Positions 55,184 through 64,000 of a DNA stretch of 64,000 nt are shown one piece after another. Made by a program: the position numbers and the translations under genes. Below the pieces are notes generated by a model, which was given only the letters and a program-made list of their open reading frames with translations, was not told the DNA's origin and ran no database searches. Source of the stretch: Ascarosepion bandense (lineage: Eukaryota > Mollusca > Cephalopoda > Sepiida > Sepiidae); assembly GCA_037127315.1 (NCBI GenBank), contig JBBBDQ010001617.1, positions 848,501 to 912,500 of the forward strand, written 5' to 3'. Every line of letters begins with the position of its first letter. Within the stretch, counting starts at the first letter, position 1.

Positions 55184-56840
55184 GAATCTCTGGTCGTGCA
55201 TGGCAGTGAATATGTAATAGTTTTATCACAGATGAAGAAAAGTCATGCGGTATTTTAGTTTTGATAAATAATAAATAAATAAATAATATAAATAAGTAAC
55301 TGAATTACTTATAAATGTAAATATAACCTAAGTATTTAGTATTAAGTTTAAAATAAATGATGTGTCATATAACTTAATTTCAAAGCAAATTTTAAATCAA
55401 ACCCGTAGAAGGTATACTTAAGTAAAATATAGACAATAAAACTTTTTTGTGTAAGACACATTGACTTTGTCAATAACGACGTCAACATTATTTTATACTT
55501 GTATTGTCAAGCAAACAAAACAAAAAATTAAAAAAACGACTATTGTCAATTAGATAATGTTCGCTAATATTAAGAATATATGAAGATTATCTCCATTATA
55601 TTTTAAAAAAATAAATTTTAAATATAATTTGAGTGAACTGCTATTTCATGACTATTTTCTTTTATTTTTACCCGAGGTGTTAATATTTTTATATTGTTCA
55701 AATCATCAAACTGTTTCGGAGAAGTGGTGCTTTTTTGACGGCATCTACAAAATGAAGTGATTATATCACTCTACAGAGAATAAAAACAAAAATTAAAAGA
55801 CAGATTCCCTTCGAAGGAATCAGCAAGATATATGAAATCCATTTATTGAATAATCTTTTATGTAATCTTTCACCTGAAATTTCCTTTCGAATGATTTGTC
55901 TTTGCTCATTTATACAAATTCATCCGCAAGCTAAAGGAGTTCTCATCTCTTTTGAAAAAAAAATATATATATCGGTTTCTTGTTTCCATTCGGTCAAATA
56001 TAATCATTCCTCCTTAACACTCATATTTTCTTTAATTGGTTAAAGATATAAAGATATTAAAGGGTGGCCATTTTGTCTTTCTATCTCATTGAAGGACGCT
56101 AACTCGCCGTCGGCTAAGAATGAACGATGGATTTTTTTTTTAATTAAATTTACATTTTCTGAATTTCTAGAATGAAGAGAGAATATTTTTTACATAATTT
56201 ATGTGCGAAATATTTTCCTCATTTTTGTTGTTACAATGTTTTGGTGGTTTGTGCCCACCATCTTGAATCGTTTCCAGGTAACTTACAGAATATGGTTTAG
56301 GTCCAAATTTCTAAATTAAGGAATTGGGAATTAAAGTAGTGGTTTCTGAATTTATCGATATATGAATTGTAAGTTCAATCCTTAAATGAGTAGAGCAGAT
56401 TTTAACTGAAATCGGGGCAACCAATAAACAAGTAGTACTAAAATGAACTATACGAGATATTCTGGACATGAACAACAGAACAAGAATAATCTACCCAGTT
56501 GGTTAAATAAAAGGTTCAGTTCGAAATTCACTGAAAGTTACCCAGATCAACCAGCAACCGATGAAGGACGGAGCAAACTATATTTGAAACACTATGATAA
56601 TCACAAAAAAGAAGAACACTAATCTGCTTGTAAATCATGTAAATAATCAGTTTTTTTTAAAGTTTTGTTACAGATGTTAGAGATTTTGAAAGTTACGTTA
56701 GAAATTCTTTTATATATCTGCATTGTAGTCAACAGGAATCTAGATCTGCTTCTTAGAGTGTCGTAATCAGTGATTTCTTGCTAATAATTATTGGTTATAT
56801 GTTCGTTTTTAGGGGCAACACTGAAGATATTAAAAACAAA
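55181..56840. other. Unassigned AT-rich sequence
   Basis: 1.6 kb without a recognised gene or repeat; the longest ORF (55846-56043) shows no domain. Confidence 0.3.
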
Positions 56841-56841
56841 A

Positions 56842-56895
<54 letters not shown>

Positions 56896-56902
56896 CTTTA
56901 AT

Positions 56903-56937
<35 letters not shown>

Positions 56938-56963
56938 GTCTGTCTGTCTTCTTTAATTCTACT

Positions 56964-57008
<45 letters not shown>

Positions 57009-57024
57009 TTTCTTTAATTCTGCT

Positions 57025-57090
<66 letters not shown>
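56842..57090. repeat. (TATC)n array, second locus
   Basis: TATC units broken by TTCTTTAATTCT(GCTTC), the interrupter also found at 7702-8786, plus a short GTCT variant run. Confidence 0.95.
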
Positions 57091-57600
57091 AAGAATTGTA
57101 GGTAAATAAGACAATCCCGGTAACACAAATGAAGTAGACGCCTTAAATAAAGAACTGTAGTGTAGAACGCAAATGACGTGTTAACCGGGAAGAAATAAAA
57201 GTGAAGTAGAGTGAGACATGTTTATTGAGAAAGGAAAAAAATAAAAACGACTAGAAAAAAATAAGAAAAATAGACTTGAACCCTTACTCATGATGTTTGC
57301 TCAGAGAATACTTAATATCTAGCTCATTAAGCGAGCGGATATTAAATGAATTTTGTAGTGGAAATCCTGGAATTTCAAGGATTGTATGATATCTTTAACG
57401 TATCAACACCCCAAGAATTTGCTGAATGCACAAGTATGAGTGAAAGAAAAAGAAAAAAACACGTACGGACAAACAAGTGATTGACCCCAAATCAAAAAAT
57501 ACACAATTCACTACATGGCGAACTCACCAGAAAGAGAATGAGGTGTATGCTAAGAAATAAAATATTAAAAAAAAATTAGAGATCTCAGACACTTTAAATA
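57091..57600. other. Unassigned sequence
   Basis: Nothing coding recognised. It leads into the tandem array. Confidence 0.3.
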
Positions 57601-57609
57601 AAGAACTTA

Positions 57610-58870
57610 CAGAGAGTTCAGAGCTAGAGTTCCGCCGCAAACTCATCTCTCGGACTCCTTGCTTCCGGGCGGAAAGGAACCCAGAAGAGCCAAAAAGCAG
57701 AGCCTCGTTGGGGAAAAAAATAGAAAGGTGCCCGACCCTACTTTGTGCATGGCTAACGAATAATTTTGCCCAGGCTTAAGAGCCAGGAGTTTTCATTATA
57801 GAATGGCTTTGTGTAGCATCCAGCCTCAGTGAGGAGGTCGGTAGATACCCAGAACTCACCTCATCGGACTCTACGCCAGACGTGGCTCAAATGAGACTCA
57901 GCCAAAGGGAAGATCCTCGTCTGGGGAAAATAGACAGATACTCGACCTTGCCTTGTGCAGGATCTACGGGTAATCCTAACCTGGGCTTAAGGGCTTGGAG
58001 TTCCAACTATGAAATGCCTTGTTCCGAATCCAGTCTCAGTGGGGATGCAAATACCTGAGTTCCACATAATTTTACCCCAGACGAGGCTCAATCTAAGGGC
58101 AGAGCCTCTTCCCTTTGGTTAAGCCTCGTCTAGTAAAATAGGTGCTCGACCCTGCCTTATGCAAGATCTACGGGAAGTTTCTGCCCGAGCTTAGGCAAAA
58201 TTACATTAAATAATCTACCTCATGTTATATCTAGTGTCAGTGAGGATGTTTCTGGTAAATACCAAGTTTTACTCGAACTCAGACTTGTCGGATTCTTTGC
58301 CCCGAGCTTAAGGGTTTAGTATTCTCTCATTAAATAATCGGCCTTGTATCACATCCAGCCTTAGTGGAGAAGATTCTTATAAATACCCAGTGTTTCTCCC
58401 GTTGGACTCTCATCGTACGACGAAGAGAAACCCAGACGAGGTTATATCAAATGGCAGAGTCTTGTCTAGCAAAAAACAGACAAGACTCGACGCCGCTTAT
58501 GTGGGGTCTATGGGGTTTTTTCCCAGAGCGTACGCGTTCGGATTACCCTTTGTAAAAATCTGACCTTGTGTCACCTCCGCCTGTTGTGAGGAGGGCTTGG
58601 GTAAATAACCAGAATTCTGAGAGAATTCTAATAGAGTTCAGATAGTTTTGAGACATAAACAGACAAGTACGAACGCCGCTTATGTTGGGTATATGGGAAA
58701 TTTTTCCCTAACCGTAGGCGCTCGGAATGTCCCACGTAAAAGACTGACTTTTCGTCACATTCTGTCTGTTGTGCGGAGAGATAGGGTAAACAACAAGAGC
58801 TCTGCTCGAACTCAGACATTTCGGACTCTCTACCTTTTGGGCGGAGAGTAATCCAGACGAGTCTGTGCCG
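57610..58870. repeat. Degenerate ~200-bp tandem array, GC-richer than surroundings
   Basis: A CATCCAGCCTCAGTGAGGA-like marker recurs near 57819, 58029, 58229, 58351, 58571 and 58757 (210, 200, 122, 220 and 186 apart). Each unit also has a TCGACCCTGCCTTGTGCA-like block and an inverted pair CCAGACGAGG / CCTCGTCTGG. Units have diverged strongly. Short ORFs here have no homology I recognise. Confidence 0.8.
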
Positions 58871-58954
58871 AAGGGTAGAGTCTTAATATTTTAACCATTA
58901 GTAGTGAGTTAAGATAAAAATACATCATGAATCAGATCGCTTCCATGTATAGTA

Positions 58955-59329
58955 TTGATTATCAAGCAAATCTTGCAAACTATTTATTGTGAGAACCTAA
59001 CTACAAATGGACTCGGTCAGAAAATGTTCTTTAAAAGTTTCCAAAAGAATATGCCGTACTGGGAGGAGGACACGATCACAAGAAGGATCGGCGAGATGGT
59101 GTATATTATACAGGGACCAAGACATACCCACAAAAGACACGTTAATCAAATTATAAAACGGCATGAAATGGATTCTAACAGCATACAGGATGAAGTGGAA
59201 GAACCCATCGAGATCATTTTATATCGAGCCCCCGCAACATATGCCCCAACAACGAAGGTCGGGGAGAAAGAAATTTACCGAGGTTTTAACAATCAATCCC
59301 CAAAAGAAAAGGTATTAAATTTCAGGTAA
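58955..59329 (+). mobile_element. Ty3/gypsy integrase C-terminal fragment
   Basis: ORF encodes GLGQKMFFKSFQKNMPYWEE, DTITRRIGEMVYIIQGPRHT and HKRHVNQIIKRH. This is the chromatin/DNA-binding GPY/F-type module at the end of gypsy integrases (W-x-G/D-x-I-x-R-x-G-x-Y ... RHVNQ). It continues as a Glu-rich tail to a stop at 59329. The integrase core is not upstream; the tandem array is. It belongs to a different lineage from the element at 1-1579. The ATG is arbitrary. Confidence 0.85.
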
Positions 59330-59349
59330 ATAATAAACCCTTTAACAGA

Positions 59350-59388
59350 GTATGATGTCAATATATATATATATAGTTAAAAGTTGTG

Positions 59389-59435
<47 letters not shown>
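59350..59435. repeat. (TA)n microsatellites with a duplicated AGTTNAAAGNTGTGCTATAT flank
   Basis: Two TA runs, each with a GTGCTATAT flank. Confidence 0.9.
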
Positions 59436-59438
<3 letters not shown>

Positions 59439-59518
59439 TTAAGGTGTGCTATATTTATAGGATAAACTGCGCAATATCAGAGATAGAGCGTAGGTAAATA
59501 TAAAACAGAAAACTGGAA

Positions 59519-59758
59519 AAATGGTAGACTTTGATAAACAGTAGCTACTCTGGCATGTACGCATCGCTCATTCAGTGAAATGAATTAGAGCGCTCTAGCT
59601 ATTGGGCGCGTATAATGATATGCGCTAAAAAGTCTGCCTACTTCCACCGAATGCACTTAACCCAGGGGTTGAGTTTCAATCCTGGGTAAAAAAGCAATCG
59701 GAGTCTAACCGTACTGATGAGCTGTGATACGGCGAAACAGATCTGTCTACGGATGACA
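59519..59758 (+). mobile_element. Ribozyme-SINE (SINE-D), single copy with intact hammerhead
   Basis: The 5' part (GGTAGACTTTGATAAACAGT to GGGCGCGTATAATGATATGC) matches 32300-32400. The tRNA-like head is partly deleted (the A-box region is lost, GGGTTGAGTTTCAATCCTGGG remains). A 3' part AATCGGAGTCTAACCGTACT leads into the hammerhead. The element ends GGATGACAATATATAT. Confidence 0.88.
59709..59752 (+). ncRNA. Hammerhead ribozyme, type I, complete core
   Basis: Stem I CCGTA/TACGG (59709-59713 and 59748-59752) is fully Watson-Crick. Core CTGATGA is at 59714-59720, stem II GCTGT/ACGGC with loop GAT, GAA at 59734-59736, and stem III ACAG/CTGT. The cleavage triplet is GTC with C17 at 59747. Relative to 39045-39088 there are two changes, one turning a G-U of stem I into A-U and one turning an A-U of stem II into G-U; neither breaks pairing. 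Confidence 0.87.
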
Positions 59759-59765
59759 ATATATA

Positions 59766-59897
59766 TATAAAGGAAAACTCAGCACGTCATTTAAATTGGT
59801 CTCACAAATTGGTCTATATAGATTTAATACTTAATATTTTATATTAAGTTCATCTTGTTGGAACCAATTTAAATGACATTTTGAGTTTTCCTTTATA
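59766..59897. mobile_element. 132-bp MITE with ~35-bp inverted ends
   Basis: TATAAAGGAAAACTCAGCAC...AATTGGT pairs with its complement at 59863-59897 (one arm has minor mismatches). The outer ~20 bp are the same as the end of repeat family G (14225, 14925 and 11770). Confidence 0.85.
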
Positions 59898-59999
59898 AAT
59901 ATCATATTGCTCTGGATAACATCCATTGAGCTCTCTATATAGATATAACACTTAATATTAAGTTGATCTTGTTGGATTATCCTCACCGTTTACGGACTG

Positions 60000-60069
60000 G
60001 ACATCTCCATCTCTCCATCTCTCCATCTCTCTCCATCTATCTCTCTCTCCATCTATCTATCTCTGTCTC

Positions 60070-60130
<61 letters not shown>
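60000..60130. repeat. (TCTC)/(TA) low-complexity tract
   Basis: TCTCCATC and TCTG units followed by a TA run. Confidence 0.95.
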
Positions 60131-60133
<3 letters not shown>

Positions 60134-60485
60134 AGTAAAAGAACGAAGAAAAATTTACAACGTTCACACAATTTAAAACAATGCTCGATATGTAATATAG
60201 AGCTGTGAATAGTTATTATGAATTTTAGTTTAGAACATGTACACATTTTTATCCACTACAAAGTGTACATTTTGTTATGTCATTGAAATGACAATGTCTC
60301 ATCAGGTGGTGTGGAAAGGAATGGAAAGTCTCTTTTCTAAAATTTGGTAGGTTGTGTGTGGTATATAGGTGGGGTTAATGACAAGGGAATAAGTCTTGTA
60401 AATTGTCAGATTTTTGAACAGAAGAATTGGGTAGGGGATAGAGTTGATTAATGAACGCGTCGAGAATTTTGTAGACAGGTTTAAT
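60131..60485 (-). repeat. Hammerhead-bearing repeat (family HH2), copy 2
   Basis: 60131-60245 (plus) and 60253-60380 (minus) match the two blocks of copy 1 at 53964-54430. Confidence 0.65.
60253..60309 (-). ncRNA. Decayed hammerhead ribozyme (family HH2)
   Basis: On the minus strand: stem I CCAC/GTGG (60309-60306 and 60256-60253), CTGATGA (60305-60299), a stem II TGTCATT/AATGACA, stem III ACAAA/TTTGT and GTA cleavage triplet. The GAAA site reads ATAA, removing the essential G12, so it should be inactive. Confidence 0.65.
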
Positions 60486-60486
60486 A

Positions 60487-60487
<1 letters not shown>

Positions 60488-60550
<63 letters not shown>
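60488..60550. repeat. (CA)n/(TA)n microsatellite
   Basis: CA run passing into a short TA run. Confidence 0.97.
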
Positions 60551-60551
<1 letters not shown>

Positions 60552-60794
60552 TAGTAGTTGACTGCAACACAAGAGTCGTTGTGTTTTGGTACTAGTTTAT
60601 TATCACCTCGTCAGTTAGTGAAATATTTTTTTTCTGTTACGAATCATTAAAACACACCTCGGATTAACTCACTGGGTTAGCACAAATGATGTCATTTACT
60701 GGTTTAAACGCATAATAGGACCAATTGTTCGATTATCCCGTTTGACATCGTGGATTAACACTCTTCTATCTCCAAAGATCTATACACTTAGGCT

Positions 60795-61930
60795 TTAGAA
60801 TTCGCCATGGAGTATTCCGACCTAACCAACGAGGAACGGATAATTATTATGAATGCAAAACGATCCTTAATCATTCACAATAATGAAAAGTGGGGAAAAA
60901 ATCAAATCTAAGGATATATTTAACATCACCATGGGAACTCTAAACTTTACTAGTCCTCAAACCTCGTTAGTCGATTTGTTTTGTACAACCTTACGGCATA
61001 TAATAATATCAATATTGAGGACATAGCATTGAACATGTTATGTTTATGAAAATTCCACTAATATTAAAGTAAAAGAATTAAGAAAATTAATACACAGGAA
61101 ATTAAAATGTCTAAATCTTAAGGTTATTATAAAAACCAAACTAAAAAAGTAAACTTCCTCGATGTAACACTGGTTCTAGTCAATAGCACTTACTTCCCCT
61201 ACTTAAAAATTAACGCTAATCCTATATACATTTCCCCTAAATTTAATCACCCCCTATTAATCATCAGACACATACCCTTATTTAGTGAAAACAGAATTAG
61301 TAACAACACTTCCACTGAAGATATCTTTTATAAGCACAGCAAATTTTATGACACTGATTTCAAAAACTGTGGCTACAAATTCCTTGACATTAAATACAAC
61401 AAATACAATAATAATAACAACAACAATAGAAAAAATGCATTTGGTATACACTCCAATTTAACCAAATGATCAGTACTAAGTTAAGGCATAAGTTCCTCAA
61501 GTTAGTTAAGAAACACTTCCCTCAAAATAACCCCCTTGTCGGATTTTTTAACATAAATACTCTTAAATTAAGTTATACATGTTCGGATAACCTTAAGAAG
61601 ATCATCAAAATATGATATCAGAATTTTAAACCAATATAACAGCCTAATTAATCAACAACATCCTAACAAATTAATGATAACAAAACCAATACTTGCAATT
61701 CTCGAAAACCAATTGGGTTTCCATTATAAAAGAAATGTCTAACTGATTGCGTAGTCTACATATACACTATTTCTCCCATAGAATATGCTACATTAAAATA
61801 CTCATATCGGTTGTACCAAAAAGCCATTTAAAACCCGCTATCATTAACACATCTTATCTTTTAATAATAGGGCGTAACGCAATAGCACATTACTTTCCTC
61901 ATACTATTGGCAATTAAAAGAAGTCAATAA
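60795..61930 (+). mobile_element. Penelope-like reverse transcriptase pseudogene
   Basis: Frames give MNAKRSLIIHNNEKWGKK, ITMGTLNFTSPQTSLVDLFC, then VNFLDVTLVLVNSTYFPYLK, FNHPLLIIRHIPLFSENRIS and YKHSKFYDTDFKNCGYKFLD. These match, in order, the RT region of a family common in cnidarians and molluscs that I place with Penelope-like elements (FLDV-T...YPY-KPN...SNHPP-I-IP). The YxDD segment is deleted between 61000 and 61090, and stops are frequent beyond 61470. No GIY-YIG domain follows. Confidence 0.78.
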
Positions 61931-62200
61931 AATCTCTACCCTGAAATGAAAAGAATAAAAAAAAAACTTATAAATTTTTACATGAGCCATGTTTTCTGTT
62001 TACAGGGAAAAAAAAATCAAATTATTAAATTACCTAAATTAATCATGTTAAACAGCCGTAATCAAGTAACATCCATCTGTCATCATCGTCTAGAGTATAG
62101 TTAATTTATTTTCTACTATAATATGACTAGATACAATATTCTGCAACTTAACCTCTCGCATAGATAAAAGGATTCTCTCATCTTCGGATAATTCATTTTT
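61931..62200. other. Unassigned AT-rich sequence
   Basis: Nothing recognised. Confidence 0.3.
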
Positions 62201-62202
62201 TT

Positions 62203-62514
62203 ATGTGCGTTGTGGCGCAGTGGATATCGACTCGGAACGAGAAATCGGAGAGCCGAGTTCGAATTCCAGTTGAATTCCTTGCATTCACTTACGCGCAAAT
62301 ACACTTAGGCAAGGTATTAATCCGTCTATTCCTTCCAGTTATGGGTTAAATAACAGGACAGATTGGGTTCTATAGCCTTGGTCGGCAACCAATCTACCGC
62401 AGAAAGCAATGATAACCTAATGCGGTATAATTTTCTGCCCAGTCAGTCATGTCTCTTTCGAGACATGATCGCCCAAGCGTGTATGACGTATGGCACTTAA
62501 CTGACTGACTGATG
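62203..62514 (+). mobile_element. SINE-A, full length, plus orientation
   Basis: From TGTGCGTTGTGGCGCAGTGG (A box TGGCGCAGTGG) through B box GAGTTCGAATTCC to CACTTAACTGACTGACTG. All body motifs are present. Confidence 0.95.
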
Positions 62515-62895
62515 CATTACATGATATGTCGACTACATATGTTTGACGTACAATATATTTGAACTCTTTTACGTTCTTATAACAATTCTACCACTTAAAA
62601 TAATCCTGTAACCGTTTCACTAACACATTCGACGCCATTGCTGATATGACAGGATACAAATTATCATGTAGAAAGAATAAACGCCGACACGTGCGTTTGA
62701 ACACTGATCACCTGTGAAAGAATAAGACAAGAAAAATGGATTATTCTACAGGTGATCAGGTGACTACTAAATAACTATAAAAGCTCCAGACAAAAGTCTG
62801 GGGAACGTGTGATGAGCTTATAGAGAATAACCAGTTAAGCAAATGCAAGTAATTGCAGTTCAACAAATAACGAATCTATCGGGTGATTGAACTGT
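62515..62895. other. Unassigned sequence
   Basis: Two CAGGTGATCAGGTG-type short inverted motifs (62706-62764); nothing else recognised. Confidence 0.3.
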
Positions 62896-62899
62896 GATT

Positions 62900-63500
62900 C
62901 TATCGTATTACGTGTAGGTCGGAGGTACTAGAATCAAGCCGGTACAAAAGTTTAAATACCTGGGAAGCGTTATAACAGAAAACGGAAAGTGCGACACAGA
63001 GATCCGAAGGCGAATTGGTATGGCGAAGGAAGAAGAAACGGAACAATTTTGCAAGAAACAAAGAAAAGAGTTCTTCAATATAGCAATGAATGTTGGAAAA
63101 TATCTTCGAAGATGAAGGAAAAAAACTTGAACCAACTGAAATTCGGTTATACAGAAGGATGCTGCGGATATCATGGACCGATCATATGAGCAAAGACGAG
63201 GTTTTTGAAAGCATGGAGACGGAAAGGAAATTAATACTGAGCATCAGGAAGAGACAACTAAAGTTCCTGGTACATGCAATGAGGAAAGAGGGCTTGGAGA
63301 AATTGATACTAACAGGCAAGATATAGGGACAAAGAGACCGGGGAAAGCAGCGGATAACATATTTGAAGGACCTAATCAGGTGGATAATGGAACGAGGGTT
63401 GCATGGTGTAACAGGAGAAAGCGTTCTAAGAGCCACCAGAGATAGGGAGATGTGGAAAGCCACGAGCGCCTACGTCCTGAAAGGACAGAGCACATAGAAG
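62900..63500 (+). mobile_element. LINE-R 3' end, best-preserved copy
   Basis: Frames give FKYLGSVITENGKCDTEIRR, YSNECWKISSKMKEK, YRRMLRISWTDHMSKDEVFE and SIRKRQLKFLVHAMRKEGLE, then a 3' stretch ending ACAGAGCACATAGAAGAAGAA. This is the C-terminal region after the RT palm. Two frameshifts break it. Confidence 0.88.
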
Positions 63501-63550
63501 AAGAATATATATGCCAACTGTTTATAAGAAATTATAATGTGGATATAAAA

Positions 63551-63612
63551 TGGGGGATCAAATCTATATTATAATCAATATATAAACTGATCCCTCATTT
63601 TGTTGCCATACT
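63551..63612. repeat. MITE-X copy
   Basis: GGGGGATCAAATCTATATTATAATC and TATAAACTGATCCCTC form the inverted ends. Confidence 0.7.
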
Positions 63613-63639
63613 AGTTTATATACATTTATATTCTAGATT

Positions 63640-63790
63640 TATAGTCTTGAGCTAGTGGATGGCAGAGCGGGGTTCGGGTAGTGTAATAGGAGGCGGCGTG
63701 AAAAGAGCCACCAGTGATAGGAAGACGTGGAAAACCATGATCGCCTACTTCTTGAAGGGACAGGAAACATAGAAGAAGAAGAACTGAATA
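63640..63790 (+). mobile_element. LINE-R 3' terminal fragment
   Basis: AAAAGAGCCACCAGTGATAGG and AGGGACAGGAAACATAGAAG repeat the end of the copy at 62900-63500. Confidence 0.8.
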
Positions 63791-63974
63791 GACCAAGACC
63801 AAGATATACAACCGTGTGATACCAGCACCTCAGTAACCTTGTAGGCTACTACACAAACAAACTAGAATACAATAGAAATAAAAAAAGAAGAAAAATATAT
63901 AGAAAGCACATTCAGAAACTTGCATTACCTGTATCACTTTATTTACAATGCAAAAAAGAAAGGCACATAATACT

Positions 63975-64000
63975 AAACTATCGCCCGGTTCACACTCCAC
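63975..64000 (+). mobile_element. SINE-B start, cut by the window edge
   Basis: ACTAAACTATCGCCCGGTTC and CACACTCCAC match the SINE-B 5' region. Confidence 0.75.

Noticed and set aside
58364..58851. Short ORFs inside the ~200-bp tandem array
   Set aside because: Frames are not kept between repeat units, so coding is unlikely.

Overview
The window looks like repeat-dense, intron-like or intergenic DNA from an animal, most likely a cephalopod mollusc such as an octopus. It is AT-rich and packed with (CA)n, (TA)n, (ATT)n, (GA)n and (TATC)n tracts. It holds about twenty copies of one tRNA-derived SINE whose head resembles tRNA-Arg, which fits my memory of the octopus OR SINE families. It also carries many decayed non-LTR, Penelope-like, Ty3/gypsy, mariner, Helitron and piggyBac-type elements. 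The organism call is an inference; a schistosome-like flatworm is the main alternative. I see no bacterial gene structure, and almost every long ORF is either a transposon remnant or a translated microsatellite.

Layout. 1-1.6 kb: 3' end of a Ty3/gypsy pol gene with its 3' LTR. 1.7-4.9 kb: small repeats, including a ~100-bp tandem array with decayed ribozyme-like motifs. 4.9-6.2 kb: 5'-truncated LINE with a restriction-like endonuclease, (ATT)n on both sides. 6.2-10.8 kb: polypyrimidine, a 1.1-kb (TATC)n array, SINE-B trimer, a foldback hairpin. 11.3-13.4 kb: SINEs around the one recognisable host exon (SRCR domain, about 12500-12677). 13.4-23 kb: hairpins, a Helitron, SINEs, GA-rich DNA. 23-28.5 kb: pieces of two LINE families. 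29-36 kb: Helitron, mariner, an inverted ribozyme-SINE pair, twin piggyBac-type MITEs. 36.3-39.1 kb: decayed AP-endonuclease/RT LINE, a Penelope-like 3' repeat and a tandem ribozyme-SINE array. 39-49 kb: polypurine tract, Penelope-like GIY-YIG remnant, 5S rRNA-like sequence joined to a SINE head, another Helitron. 49-57 kb: Helitron, Penelope-like remnant, a second hammerhead family. 57.6-58.9 kb: degenerate ~200-bp tandem array. 59-64 kb: gypsy integrase tail, a SINE with an intact hammerhead, Penelope-like RT remnant, SINEs and LINE pieces.

The most interesting signal is a set of hammerhead self-cleaving ribozyme motifs. Two copies (39045-39088 and 59709-59752) have every core nucleotide, three stems and a GUC cleavage site. 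They sit at the 3' end of a repeat related to a tRNA-like SINE, and their differences keep the pairing. A second, unrelated hammerhead family occurs at 54370-54425, with a decayed partner at 60253-60309. Hammerheads in tRNA-like SINEs (schistosome Sm-alpha), Penelope-like elements and retrozymes are known as classes; this particular family I cannot name.

Relations between elements: SINE-B shares its 3' tail with a LINE family present here, suggesting the LINE machinery mobilised it. SINE-A copies show ~11-bp target-site duplications. Nothing suggests that the mobile elements form one system with the SRCR gene.
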